DNA of 64,000 nucleotides from UBA3064 sp023258775 (GCA_044355655.1 JBIKXS010000002.1:1-64000); one strand, 5' to 3'. Numbered from the stretch's first letter, positions 26,465 through 35,563 are shown. A program made the numbers and translations. Notes: generated by a model from the letters alone, not told the origin.

Positions 26465-27298
26465 TCAAGCGCACAAGGCATGACCGCTTATCGATTCGAA
26501 TCCGTGTAGCCCCATCAGTTCGTCGAGCATCTGGTAAAAGCCAGACTCAGAGCGCGCCGCCTTGGCGTAGCGAAGCAACCATTGGGTATCAGCGCCGTGT
26601 TTACCGGTAAACGAAAGCGGCCTGGCGCTGCCTGGGACAACGCAAACGCCACCTACGTACAGCGCTGGTAAGCTCGAGCCAGATCGAATCGGATCTTGAA
26701 TAAAGTCCTCATCGATACATTCTTCGACCGTTATAAGTGCTGTCTTTGAGGCGTGAGCGAGCAAAACGCCGTCCCTGTCCCGCCCGACGAATACATTACC
26801 GTTGCGATCTGAGGCCTGCGCATGAAAGAGGGCAACGTCAGGACGAATCGATTCAACTGCAACGATCCGATCGCCGCTGTTGAAGGGGTTGTCGATCATT
26901 TTCCAACTATCGCGATGCTTCATCAAGTCGCTGTCAAGGATGCCCCTTAACGGCATAAAGGGGATTCCCTTCTGACTCGCTTGAAACCCGGCGTAAATCG
27001 CTGGACAGGTCCCATCGATCAATCGAATGGAACCTTCTCGAACTGCGGCAGTGAATCTTGGTGCGGGTCCTGCTTCGCCAAGGCTTACGGCCGAGGTTTC
27101 AATCGTATCAACGCAACCTGCGCCGATCAGCAAATCTGCTTGCAAACCAGATACCGGTAGGCAAACCAAATGAAGGCGTCTAACCCGCTTGGCAATCAAT
27201 GCAAGTGTTGCAGCGATCGATGCACCGGTTTCTTCCTTGCCGATAGCCAGCCGACAACCATCCCCGATTGGTGTAATCAAGTCATTGATGGATTTCAT
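26465..27298 (-). CDS. CoA-transferase family I, alpha subunit (GctA/IpdA-like)
   Basis: A 277-residue alpha subunit. It has GDGCRLAIGKEETGASIAAT where the family has its first CoA-binding loop, CVDTIETSAVSLGEAGPAPRF, GIPFMPLRGILDSDL and DVALFHAQASDRNGNVFV. The pairing with the following beta subunit gives a complete enzyme that moves CoA onto a carboxylic acid. The ATG overlaps the stop of the CaiB-type gene (ATGA), so expression is coupled. Confidence 0.78.
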   Translation of the reverse strand: MKSINDLITPIGDGCRLAIGKEETGASIAATLALIAKRVRRLHLVCLPVSGLQADLLIGAGCVDTIETSAVSLGEAGPAPRFTAAVREGSIRLIDGTCPAIYAGFQASQKGIPFMPLRGILDSDLMKHRDSWKMIDNPFNSGDRIVAVESIRPDVALFHAQASDRNGNVFVGRDRDGVLLAHASKTALITVEECIDEDFIQDPIRSGSSLPALYVGGVCVVPGSARPLSFTGKHGADTQWLLRYAKAARSESGFYQMLDELMGLHGFESISGHALCA

Positions 27299-28476
27299 GA
27301 TTTGTTCTCAGGATTAGCATGTGGAAGTGATGGTGCAGCAATTCGCTCGCTGCCGGGTGTTCTTGAAAGCGCAACAGGGAAGGGCGTGCCATAAAATCCG
27401 GCGCGAGGTACTAAGCCGAGGGCTTTGGTCTGTTCGGCGGAAAATGCTTGGGGGATGGAATGCACCATTCCAGCAGGAACACCAGCTAGCATTAACTCTC
27501 GCCAAAAAAGTGGGTGCCATCTCGCTGTCATCGCATCTTTGATCAATTGATGAAGGACTTCGCGATGCAACACGCGCTGAGAAGGGTTGAGAAAACGCGG
27601 ATCGTCAACCATCACATCCAAGCCCAGAAAGCGGCAAAGCCGCGCAAACTGCCCATCGTTGACAACACCCAAAAACATCCTCTCCCCGGCGATCTCGAAT
27701 ATTTCATAAGGTGCAATGTTGGGGTGAGCATTGCCGGATAAGCCTGGGTTAATGGACTGCATCCACCAATTTGCCGCATGGGGATGCATTAAGCTCAGAC
27801 CACTGGCATATAGGTTTGCATCAACACGTTGTCCAAGGCCTGTCGCATGCCGGTATGACCAGGCGGCTAGGATCCCGATGGACGCATAAAGACCAGTCGT
27901 GATATCACAAATTGGAACACCGACTCGCGTTGGCCCTGTCTCATCGTGGCCGTTAATCGACATAAGACCACTTAGCGCTTGAGCCACCGCGTCATAGCCT
28001 GGGAGTCCGCTAAGAGGACCCGACCAACCAAATCCCGAGATATTCGCGTAGATCAATTGAGGTTGACGAGGAGCAAGTACGCTCTCATAGTCAAAACCCC
28101 ATCGGGCCATCGCACCCTGTAAGAAATTTTCAATGACAACGTCGGATTCGAGGATTAGGGCATCTAAGTGTGCACGGTCTTCAGGCTTTTCAAAATCGAG
28201 AACGATATTTCGCTTGTTGCGATTAAGGCCCATAAAGTAGGGTGCGCTGCCTTCGACCCCTTTTTTGCCAAGCTTGCGGGTTTCATCGCCTACAGGCGAT
28301 TCGACCTTTAAGACCTCTGCGCCAAGGTCACCAAGTATTTGGGCGCAAAGTGGTCCGGCAAGAACCCTGGATAAGTCAAGCACCTTCATGCCGGCGAGTG
28401 CCGATTGCTTGGGAACCTGGTGATCGATCATCGTCGACTGATGCTCAGCAGGGAAAGATTCGCTGGTTGGTTTCAT
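27295..28476 (-). CDS. CaiB/BaiF family (type III) CoA-transferase
   Basis: The 393-residue protein has the family N-terminus GMKVLDLSRVLAGPLCAQILGDLGAEVLKVE, given in outline, FMGLNRNKRNIVLD, and a conserved Asp in VPICDITTGLYA, the region of the catalytic or CoA-binding carboxylate in formyl-CoA transferase. Type III enzymes move CoA between carboxylic acids by a different mechanism from the family I pair downstream. Two unrelated CoA-transferases in one operon suggest two acids are activated, or one is activated and the product recovered. The substrate is unknown. Confidence 0.82.
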   Translation of the reverse strand: MKPTSESFPAEHQSTMIDHQVPKQSALAGMKVLDLSRVLAGPLCAQILGDLGAEVLKVESPVGDETRKLGKKGVEGSAPYFMGLNRNKRNIVLDFEKPEDRAHLDALILESDVVIENFLQGAMARWGFDYESVLAPRQPQLIYANISGFGWSGPLSGLPGYDAVAQALSGLMSINGHDETGPTRVGVPICDITTGLYASIGILAAWSYRHATGLGQRVDANLYASGLSLMHPHAANWWMQSINPGLSGNAHPNIAPYEIFEIAGERMFLGVVNDGQFARLCRFLGLDVMVDDPRFLNPSQRVLHREVLHQLIKDAMTARWHPLFWRELMLAGVPAGMVHSIPQAFSAEQTKALGLVPRAGFYGTPFPVALSRTPGSERIAAPSLPHANPENKS

Positions 28477-28735
28477 TGGTTTTTAAGATTCAACACTTCA
28501 TCATGACTTCACTTCACTCTAGCACGCCACTGATGGGTCATCACTGCTCATCATCGATTGCCTTTTGGGCTTCCTTTTCGCGAGTGATTGCTGATCCTCC
28601 CCACTTGCCATTGGATGCCTAAGCGAGCGCCCAGGATTCATTGGGCCGTGCTCACCAATCAATCTGACCGTACGCATTGCCCATCGAGCGGCCTCATCGA
28701 CTCATCGTGCCGCCTCACCGACTCATCCTGCCGCC
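28477..28735. other. 259-bp gap between carboxylase stop and CaiB-type start, no gene seen
   Basis: On the reverse strand this separates the fused carboxylase from the CaiB-type gene. The part next to the carboxylase is a 21-bp tandem repeat (28688-28750). The rest has short open stretches but nothing with a recognisable product or a good ribosome site. I see no strong terminator, so read-through into the CoA-transferase genes is possible. Confidence 0.5.
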
Positions 28736-28750
28736 TCACCACGCATCCAC
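28688..28750. repeat. Three 21-bp copies of the carboxylase gene's last codons and stop
   Basis: On the reverse strand each 21-bp unit ends TGAGGCGGC or a close variant. The first unit contains the true stop of the fused carboxylase gene; the next two repeat it in the same frame, each with ATGAGTCG followed by another TGA. The period is exactly seven codons. Confidence 0.88.
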
Positions 28751-31700
28751 AAACCGACCATTTGGGCCCTCCCGGTCGATGACCCAGCTAGGCTTGGCGC
28801 TAAGCTGGCTATTTGTTAAGGCAATTTCCAAAGCACTTATCAGCCACGCTCGTGACTTTACAGGGTCAATCACCGCATCAATCTCAAACAGCATAGCCGC
28901 AGAAACCGCTTTGCCATGTTCCATCAACTCATTGAGGCGAGCTTGGAATAGCAAGTCTCGTTCACCTTCATCCTGAATCGCCTCAAGCTCCTTCTTAAAC
29001 CCAAGCCTCACTGCTCCTTCAAGCCCCATGCCGCCAAACTCAGCCTGAGGCCAGGCAATCGAAAGAAGGCTGTCGTGGAGGCTACCTGCTGCCATTGCCA
29101 TTGCACCCAAGCCATAGGCTTTCCGGATAACCAATGAAATCCAAGGAACCCTGACCTTTGCGCCAGCAAGAAAAAGCCGGCAACAATGGCGTACTAAAGC
29201 CTGCTCCTCAGCCTGGGGACCCACCATGTTACCGGGCGTATCAATGAGTGAAACGATCGCCAACCCGTGTGCACTGCATAACTGAACAAATCGTGCCGCT
29301 TTGTCTGCAGCATTTGCGTCGATCGCACCGCCAAGCTTCATTGGATTATTTGCTAACAGGCCGAAGGGCCGACCTTCAATTCGGGCAAGCATCGTGATGA
29401 TGTTTGGCGCAAAATTGGGCCTTAACTCAAGGCTACTGTCGACATCGACTAATCCTTCGATAACTCGATGCATGTCGTAGACCCGCAAGCGGTCAAGAGG
29501 CAGGGCACTTGCGAGTCCCTGCGGATTCGGGCAATGCCAATGTTTATCGATGCCTTGGAAATAACTGAGATAGCGCTTAGCCAAGGAAATCGCGTCACGT
29601 TCGTCATTGGCGATGACGTCGATCACACCATTTGCCTGCTGAACATCGCTTGGTCCGATAGCCTCGGGCGAAAAACGCCCCAATCCCCCGCCTTCGATCA
29701 TCGCTGGCCCAGCCATACCAATATTGCTTTGGCGAGTCGCGATGATGACGTCGCAGCAACCAAGGAGTACCGCGTTACCCGCAAAGCATCTTCCGGCAAC
29801 GACACCGACGAGAGGTACTCTGCCACTCAGACTTGCAAACCGCGAAAAGGTCTTGATATGAAGCGATCCTGCGGTAATAACATCTACATCTCCTGGCCTT
29901 CCTCCGCCGCCTTCAGCAAGCAAAACCAATGGAATGTTAGATCTAGAACATATATCAATAAGGCGATCTTGCTTATCGTGATTGAGCTTTCCCTGCGTCC
30001 CGGCGAGTACCGTGTAATCGTATGCAATAACAGCGACATGACAATGTTTTGGAAATCGATCGCTATGAATTGTTCCAATGCCCGTAATTACCCCGTCGGC
30101 AGGCGTGTTTTGAATGAGATCTTCAAGACTGCGTCGCTTGCGCTGGGCAGCGACTACCAAAGACCCGATCTCACGCAAACTGCCAACATCGAGTAGCTGC
30201 GCAAGATTTTCTCGAGCCGTCTGCATACCACTGGCATGGCGCTTTGTGACTGCATCCGCGCGGGCTGCATCAAGAGTCATGGCTTCACGGTATCGCCACT
30301 CACTGACTCTGGGATGTTCCAAAACATCATTCATCAAGCCTGCTTCTCGCGCTGTTTCTGTTTCTGTTTCTTTTTCTTTTTCTTTTTCTTTTTCTTTTTC
30401 TGCTTCTGCTTCTGCTTCTGTTTTTGTAGGGATTCCTTTTTCATTTAGCGCTTCGGTTCTCTGGCTTTGGTCGCTGGCATTTCGATGATGCTTCCCTTCG
30501 TTACTTTGTGAATCATTGGCAATTGAAACCGAGTCGTCCAGCACGCAACTCCGTGATTCGACTGCTAGCGCCTCACCGATCTTCTGTCCTTCTCGCACTT
30601 GCGATCCGGTTTCAACATGCCATGTGATTACTTGTAACGGGAGCGCAGCCTCCAGCGCATGATGCATTTTCATTGATTCAATCAAGCCAATCTCAGTTCC
30701 TTTACGAACCCTTAGTCCTGAATGTATAAGTTCTAGAACTAATCCGTCTGTCGGCGCATAAATTCCCTGAATCTGCCTGGTTTCTTGCTGGATCTGCCTA
30801 GGTTCTAGCTGAGCCTGCCTGGGTTCTAGCTGAGTCTGCCTAGGTTCTCGCTGGATCTGCTCGCTCAGTTCGATTGATTTTTCATCTTCTTTTTGTTTGG
30901 TCCCGGGGCCTTGTCGACTGTGTTTTGGCACTGAAGCTCGCGTATCAGAAAATTGAACCGTGAGCCATTCATCAAACCATTGCGTCGTCAAATCAACCCA
31001 AGGATTTGTTTCCTTTTTTGATAGAAGCTCAGTTAAGACAACCACGACCCAATGGATGTTCGTCTTCAATCCCTCAATCTCAACATCTGAAAGTGCAGAA
31101 CGTGTTTTCGAAAGTAGCCTATCCCAATCCGCATCGCCCGACGCACAAGGAATCGAGACAATCAGTTTTGCAATCATCGAGTCAAAGTTTGTTGTGACCA
31201 CGTCGCCATTTTCAATGGCATGGTCGATTCGAAGCCCTGCTCCGCGGGGAGTTTTCCACGCAAGAATGTTCCCCGCGCTTGGGTTCAAGCGCCATCCTGG
31301 TGAATGCGATTCAGGCTCGGGTTCATAGGATTCGGCCAGCACCCGACACTGTACGGCGATGCTATGGTAGGGCGCGAATCTTGGCTTAAGTTCTTCATGG
31401 ACTGAATTAAGTTTTGGAAAAGGGGCTAGCGCGATCGATATCGATGTTTCAATGCCATCATGTTTATTACAATTAAACTGCAGCCTTGCTGAATCCTTGC
31501 TCGCAAGTTTTAGTTGTAATTCAACGAGATCTAAACCAGTCGTTGCCTCCGTCACGGTGTGTTCGACTTGCAGTCGGGCATTAACTTCGATGAACCACCA
31601 AGACTCGCCGCGTACAATAAATTCCGCTGTGCCTACCCCCCGGTACGCTGACTCAATAGCAAGCTTTGCTGTTGCGCGATGTAAAGCAGCTCGGGTCTTC

Positions 31701-32449
31701 TCTGCTAGTGATGGTGCCGGTGCCAGTTCCATGAATTTTTGTCGGCGCCTCTGAAATGAACAATCTCGATCGCCAAGAATCCAACTGCGCTGACCGTCGC
31801 CGATAAATTGCACCTCGATATGGCGAACATCGGGAATTTCAATTTCGGCATAAAGTCCAGCCTCTCCAAAACTCGCTTTAGCCTCCTTTGATGCCTGGTT
31901 GATCATTAGGTCGAATTGCTCGGGCTCTGAGACCGCCCTGATCCCTCGACCGCCACCGCCTGCGCGGGCTTTGAGAAGTACTCTGGCATTGCGACCGAAG
32001 CTTTCTTGTGCATTTTTCAATAACGCGGCTAACTCTTGGACATCGTGCGTACTCGATAGTCCGGGAACGGTGGCGATCTCTAATTGCTTGGCGAGCGCAA
32101 TGGCAGCAGGCTTATTGCCCATTAAGGAAATAACAGATGGGCTTGGTCCAACCCATTGAAAGCCAGCCTTAATCAAGCTTCTTGCAGCATCCGCGTTCTC
32201 GCTCAAAAAGCCGTAACCTGGATGCACGAGGTCAGCCGAAGCCTTTGTAGCGATCTGAAGAATCGCCTCAATATTCAAATAGGCCGGTGCGCCGGTTCCG
32301 GGCAGCTCAAAGAGCTCGTGAAAAAAGCGGCCGTGGTGGGGTCTGCGTTCATCGCTTGCATAAACACCAATCGCTTCCATCCCCATTCTCTGCGCCGTTT
32401 GGGCAATTCTGACGGCAATTTCTGAACGGTTGGCGATCAACAGTCGCAT
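28736..32449 (-). CDS. Single-chain acyl-CoA carboxylase: biotin carboxylase, biotin carrier and carboxyltransferase
   Basis: The 1237-residue protein fuses three parts. Residues 1 to about 440 are biotin carboxylase (LLIANRSEIAVRI, KARAGGGGRGIRAV, EVNARLQVEHTVTE). Near residue 590 is the biotin attachment motif IESMKMHHA. From about residue 700 is a carboxyltransferase with LAEGGGGRPGDVD, FAGNAVLLGCCDV and LIDTPGNMVGPQAEE. It should carboxylate an acyl-CoA using ATP and bicarbonate. The ATG at 32449 has AAGGA 8 bp upstream; longer frames lack homology. The linkers hold 21-bp and 6-bp tandem repeats. Acetyl-, propionyl- or another acyl-CoA is possible. The gene heads the reverse-strand CoA-transferase run. 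Confidence 0.85.
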   Translation of the reverse strand: MRLLIANRSEIAVRIAQTAQRMGMEAIGVYASDERRPHHGRFFHELFELPGTGAPAYLNIEAILQIATKASADLVHPGYGFLSENADAARSLIKAGFQWVGPSPSVISLMGNKPAAIALAKQLEIATVPGLSSTHDVQELAALLKNAQESFGRNARVLLKARAGGGGRGIRAVSEPEQFDLMINQASKEAKASFGEAGLYAEIEIPDVRHIEVQFIGDGQRSWILGDRDCSFQRRRQKFMELAPAPSLAEKTRAALHRATAKLAIESAYRGVGTAEFIVRGESWWFIEVNARLQVEHTVTEATTGLDLVELQLKLASKDSARLQFNCNKHDGIETSISIALAPFPKLNSVHEELKPRFAPYHSIAVQCRVLAESYEPEPESHSPGWRLNPSAGNILAWKTPRGAGLRIDHAIENGDVVTTNFDSMIAKLIVSIPCASGDADWDRLLSKTRSALSDVEIEGLKTNIHWVVVVLTELLSKKETNPWVDLTTQWFDEWLTVQFSDTRASVPKHSRQGPGTKQKEDEKSIELSEQIQREPRQTQLEPRQAQLEPRQIQQETRQIQGIYAPTDGLVLELIHSGLRVRKGTEIGLIESMKMHHALEAALPLQVITWHVETGSQVREGQKIGEALAVESRSCVLDDSVSIANDSQSNEGKHHRNASDQSQRTEALNEKGIPTKTEAEAEAEKEKEKEKEKETETETAREAGLMNDVLEHPRVSEWRYREAMTLDAARADAVTKRHASGMQTARENLAQLLDVGSLREIGSLVVAAQRKRRSLEDLIQNTPADGVITGIGTIHSDRFPKHCHVAVIAYDYTVLAGTQGKLNHDKQDRLIDICSRSNIPLVLLAEGGGGRPGDVDVITAGSLHIKTFSRFASLSGRVPLVGVVAGRCFAGNAVLLGCCDVIIATRQSNIGMAGPAMIEGGGLGRFSPEAIGPSDVQQANGVIDVIANDERDAISLAKRYLSYFQGIDKHWHCPNPQGLASALPLDRLRVYDMHRVIEGLVDVDSSLELRPNFAPNIITMLARIEGRPFGLLANNPMKLGGAIDANAADKAARFVQLCSAHGLAIVSLIDTPGNMVGPQAEEQALVRHCCRLFLAGAKVRVPWISLVIRKAYGLGAMAMAAGSLHDSLLSIAWPQAEFGGMGLEGAVRLGFKKELEAIQDEGERDLLFQARLNELMEHGKAVSAAMLFEIDAVIDPVKSRAWLISALEIALTNSQLSAKPSWVIDREGPNGRFVDAW
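30355..30426. repeat. Hexanucleotide microsatellite in the carboxylase linker
   Basis: Twelve tandem hexamers of the TTTCTG/TTTCTT/TGCTTC kind lie inside the carboxylase gene. On the coding strand they give alternating dipeptides: AE three times, KE five times, TE three times, between the biotin carrier and carboxyltransferase parts. Six-base slippage would change linker length without shifting the frame. Confidence 0.93.
30767..30862. repeat. 21-bp repeats encoding a heptapeptide in the carboxylase
   Basis: Four full copies and one partial copy of a 21-bp unit encode EPRQTQL, EPRQAQL, EPRQIQQ and ETRQIQG just before the biotin carrier domain. The polar Gln/Arg/Glu content suggests a flexible or coiled linker. 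Confidence 0.92.
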
Positions 32450-32553
32450 CTCGAGATCCTTGTTTAGTCGGTTTCTTTTGGAAGGCTTTGGTAAGGCATC
32501 AAATCCTAGCCCATACCGGGAGGACTTCATTCATCAAAACTGCGGAGAACACT

Positions 32554-32832
32554 ATGAATTCACTTTCCCAACATGTAATGAAGTTCCGTAATCAGCGAGG
32601 CCAGGGCATGACCGAATACCTGATCGTGGTCGCACTCATCGCAGTCGCTGCGATTGGTGTTTATGGGTTTTTCGGACAGACACTGCGTAGTCAAACCGCG
32701 GGTATTGCGCTCGAGCTCTCAGGTCAAAGTGCAAGCGAAGCAATCAATCAGGCAAAGAGTTCTGCCACTCAAGCGCAGAGCACCGCTTCGCAACGCCGTG
32801 GGCTCGAAGATTATGGCTCCGGGAACCGATAG
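32554..32832 (+). CDS. Flp/Fap-type pilin with extended C-terminus
   Basis: A 92-residue prepilin. The N-terminal NQRG|QGMTEYLIVVALIAVAAIG has Gly at -1 and Glu at +5 of the expected cleavage site, then one hydrophobic helix, as in Flp major pilins. The polar tail (QSASEAINQAKSSATQAQSTASQ) makes it longer than typical Flp proteins of about 50-70 residues. GGAG lies 7 bp before the ATG. It is the first gene of the Tad locus and diverges from the carboxylase gene with about 100 bp between. No prepilin peptidase gene is present in the window. Confidence 0.8.
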   Translation: MNSLSQHVMKFRNQRGQGMTEYLIVVALIAVAAIGVYGFFGQTLRSQTAGIALELSGQSASEAINQAKSSATQAQSTASQRRGLEDYGSGNR

Positions 32833-32915
32833 AGAATCTTAGGGAGAATCGCCAAGGTGTAACGAGCAGCCGAAAGCAAGCACTGCAGACTTAGTTATTG
32901 GTGACAAATCGCAAG

Positions 32916-34250
32916 ATGAATATCACATCAAGCCAATCGATCCGACAATTCAGCGCTCAACGGGGTCAGATTTTTCCCTTGAGCCTGCTTTTCATCGGAC
33001 TCATTGTTAGCCTCATCATGTTCTTTGGTAAGTATGCGCTCGATATCAACCGTGCGCATCACCGGCAGAATCTTGCAGACAGCGCGGCGCTCAGTGCGGC
33101 AACTTGGCGAGCTCGCGCACTTAACTTTAATGCGTTTGCAAATAGGGCACTGATTGCCCAGGATGTTTACGCAGCTCATTTGACAGAAGCGAATGCATGG
33201 GCGGCTTATGCGAGCATGCTCGCTCAACGCGGTCAGGAGCTAGCCCAGATTTTTCCCGCTGCACAGCCAGCTGCTCAGTCGATTAACCAACTTGTCTCTG
33301 TGAATGAGCAGGTCTTGAATCAATTGAGCGAGTTGGAGCTATTCGCAAGAACTGCGCCTGGCGTGGGATTAAACGATCAATTGAGCTTGGCCCAATACGC
33401 ATTTCTTAGATCCGCCGACGGATTCGGCCTTTCAGCGATTGCTAACGAAGTGGCACAAGCTGCTGATGCAGACGCATTTGCACATATCGTCGGGGGAGAT
33501 AGCTTTCCCCAAAGTTGGTCATCCGTCGAAACGGACGCTTTAAAGGCACAGCGCCAATCATTGGTCTGGCAGTCCCTCAATGGTCGGGACCTTACGCCAA
33601 GCCCGAATGAAATCCACTCGATGATCGATCACCGATTTGAAGATCAGCTGGCGCCAATACCGACGCTCAATTGCATACCGAAGTCGCTAAAGCAGCTGAC
33701 GGCGAGACTAGTCCGTGAGTCAAGTCTGGAACGGCTCGATTCGGGTTGGAGATCGTCACAAACCTTATCACTACACGGTTGGCGACGTGGTCGTCTACTT
33801 CCGACCTGTGGCGACCAGCATGAACTGAACGCAATTGCCTGGTCCGAGCTCGTAACAGTGAATGGCAACGAAAATGGGGCAATCGCTGAATTTGATACGA
33901 GGCATGAATTCCAAAGTGGTGTCGCTTGGCGAAACCGGCAGGCGCAATCTAGGGCACAAGTTGATCGTTCAAATTTCGAAAGCTTTTTCGGTGCTGGTCG
34001 ATTAACGCGGGTTGACACCGAAAGCCTTCCATTAATGCGACATCCCTTACGTGTCCTTGTTTCAGTGCGAACCGGTAGGCCGCGACATCCGGGCTATGGC
34101 TATGGCGCAGCTTGGGTGTTTCATCATGATCAGCCTGGAGATGGCGCTTCGCCTTCAAGCTACTGGCTCTTTCCGAACTGGCAAGCAAGGCTTAGCGTTG
34201 CCAAAGATGAGGAGGTCGAGTTTGCGATTCGGCAGGCATCAAAGCCATGA
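32916..34250 (+). CDS. TadG-like pilus assembly protein with N-terminal membrane anchor
   Basis: About 444 residues. The N-terminus (SAQRGQIFPLSLLFIGLIVSLI) is one membrane helix, followed by INRAHHRQNLADSAALSAATW, the conserved pattern after the anchor in TadG/TadE-like proteins, where a DNAADAAALAAA-type stretch is usual. The rest is probably periplasmic and has no VWA motif that I can see. The ATG at 32916 is chosen although its ribosome site is weak; GTG and TTG lie just upstream. The next gene starts 13 bp after its stop. Confidence 0.65.
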   Translation: MNITSSQSIRQFSAQRGQIFPLSLLFIGLIVSLIMFFGKYALDINRAHHRQNLADSAALSAATWRARALNFNAFANRALIAQDVYAAHLTEANAWAAYASMLAQRGQELAQIFPAAQPAAQSINQLVSVNEQVLNQLSELELFARTAPGVGLNDQLSLAQYAFLRSADGFGLSAIANEVAQAADADAFAHIVGGDSFPQSWSSVETDALKAQRQSLVWQSLNGRDLTPSPNEIHSMIDHRFEDQLAPIPTLNCIPKSLKQLTARLVRESSLERLDSGWRSSQTLSLHGWRRGRLLPTCGDQHELNAIAWSELVTVNGNENGAIAEFDTRHEFQSGVAWRNRQAQSRAQVDRSNFESFFGAGRLTRVDTESLPLMRHPLRVLVSVRTGRPRHPGYGYGAAWVFHHDQPGDGASPSSYWLFPNWQARLSVAKDEEVEFAIRQASKP

Positions 34251-34263
34251 AGGGGGTGTTGGT

Positions 34264-34992
34264 TTGAAAAAAAATCAGCAGCGGGGTCAAGCGCTTACAG
34301 AAATGATGGCAACCCTTGGCTTGATCATTATGCTAGTTAGTGCCATCAAGGTCTTTGCCAGGATTGCATCAGCCGATGATGCACAGATCGCAGAAGCTCG
34401 CTGGTTGAGCTTTCATTGCGCCTATCGATCGACCTATTGTGATTCACTTCCTGAGACTCATGGCTCCGATCGCTCAGAACTCGACATGAGTATGGACCGC
34501 GGTCTCGAAAGATCTATGTTTGACGCAGGTGCATCGCTGCTTGATCGCTATATGCCCAGGGCCACCGCAACGCGATCACCGGAAGAATTTGCGTCAAGTT
34601 TTGGAATTAATATAAACGATGACCTCTACGTTGCTGAAGTTTCCACAACGATAAGTGCCGGTCAGGACGAGCGGCGTGTTGGCCTCCCTGCGCAGTTAAC
34701 ACTAGCACCCAGAAGGCTTGCACTGCTGAGCGGGGATGGATCGCTCCAACCAAACGTAAATGGAGAAGCAGTCACCATCGAGCTTGCCAAGCGAAGCGTT
34801 GCGGTTCCGGGGCAAACAGCATTGGATGCGCTTCTTTCGCTCAACGAGTCGGTAAGGGGGCTTCTGGCATCCCTGGGGCTTGAAACAATTGAAACCAAGT
34901 GGTCTGAGCGAGAGGTTAAGGCGCTTGATCGAGTGCCTTTGGGGTCTATTTCCTCGAGCAGTGATTGCAGTTCTTGCCCAACATCACCATGA
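34264..34992 (+). CDS. TadE-like minor pseudopilin (TTG start)
   Basis: A 242-residue protein whose N-terminus KKNQQRGQALTEMMATLGLIIM repeats the QRG-Q...E pattern of the pilin and is followed by a single membrane helix and a hydrophilic domain. No ATG or GTG in frame fits; TTG at 34264 is preceded by AAGGGGG 7 bp away, so I take it as the start. The Gly at -1 and Glu at +5 suggest processing by a prepilin peptidase. The stop overlaps the next gene as ATGA. Confidence 0.6.
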   Translation: MKKNQQRGQALTEMMATLGLIIMLVSAIKVFARIASADDAQIAEARWLSFHCAYRSTYCDSLPETHGSDRSELDMSMDRGLERSMFDAGASLLDRYMPRATATRSPEEFASSFGININDDLYVAEVSTTISAGQDERRVGLPAQLTLAPRRLALLSGDGSLQPNVNGEAVTIELAKRSVAVPGQTALDALLSLNESVRGLLASLGLETIETKWSEREVKALDRVPLGSISSSSDCSSCPTSP

Positions 34993-35537
34993 TCCGCGTC
35001 TCTTTACAAACGCTGATCAGCAGGCTGCTGCGGTCCGGCCGACACATTACCTTTAGTTCGGCAATCATTGCGGCATCTTTGTTCTGCCCGGCACCTGCAA
35101 TCGGTGGTTTTTTCCAAGTTGAGGGTGAGTGGCTTCTGGTTGGCGTCACCAGGATTGAGGCAGCCACCAAGCTTCGCGCTTGGCGTTGCGATGGCGAGTT
35201 GGAGCCCTTGATTCGTGGGCTAGATGCACCATTAGTTTCTGTCAATTGGTTACACCCCTCTGGATGTACAAGAGATTGGTTAGCCACGAGAGCTTGGTCG
35301 GTTAGTTCAACCCTTGCGCTCGCGAAGATCCTCAGATCGACCGGGTTTTACGAATTACGTCAATCCGGTGCTGACGCGATCACTAAGGATTCGAGCGCCA
35401 GATTGAGCCTAATTTTGGTCAAACATGGTGAAAGCGCACGAATCGATGTGTGGATTCACTGCCTTCAAGCGACCTGTCAAATCTTTGCAAGCGAAAGCAG
35501 CACGCCGAATCAGGCGAAGTCAATCGCTCGTCCATGA
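34989..35537 (+). CDS. Tad-locus exported protein of unknown function
   Basis: A 182-residue product with a long basic leader (LISRLLRSGRHI) and a hydrophobic stretch SSAIIAASLFCPAPAIG, consistent with a signal peptide, possibly a lipoprotein at the Cys. The mature part has paired Cys residues (AWRCDGEL, PSGCTRDW, IHCLQATC). I do not recognise it. It is coupled to the TadE-like gene by ATGA and lies 26 bp before cpaB, so a part in pilus assembly is likely; a pilotin-like role for the secretin is one option. Confidence 0.5.
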   Translation: MIRVSLQTLISRLLRSGRHITFSSAIIAASLFCPAPAIGGFFQVEGEWLLVGVTRIEAATKLRAWRCDGELEPLIRGLDAPLVSVNWLHPSGCTRDWLATRAWSVSSTLALAKILRSTGFYELRQSGADAITKDSSARLSLILVKHGESARIDVWIHCLQATCQIFASESSTPNQAKSIARP

Positions 35538-35563
35538 ATCATGAAGTCACATAGAGAGGGACC

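Noticed and set aside
25508..27298. The CoA-transferase pair as PcaIJ (3-oxoadipate CoA-transferase)
   Set aside because: Tempting because of pcaHG in the window, but the subunit sequences resemble the glutaconate/IpdAB group, and the genes are 18 kb away from pcaHG on the other strand.
30236..30448. Phe/Cys-rich open frame ending in a Phe-Cys repeat
   Set aside because: It is the antisense reading of the hexanucleotide tract in the carboxylase gene.
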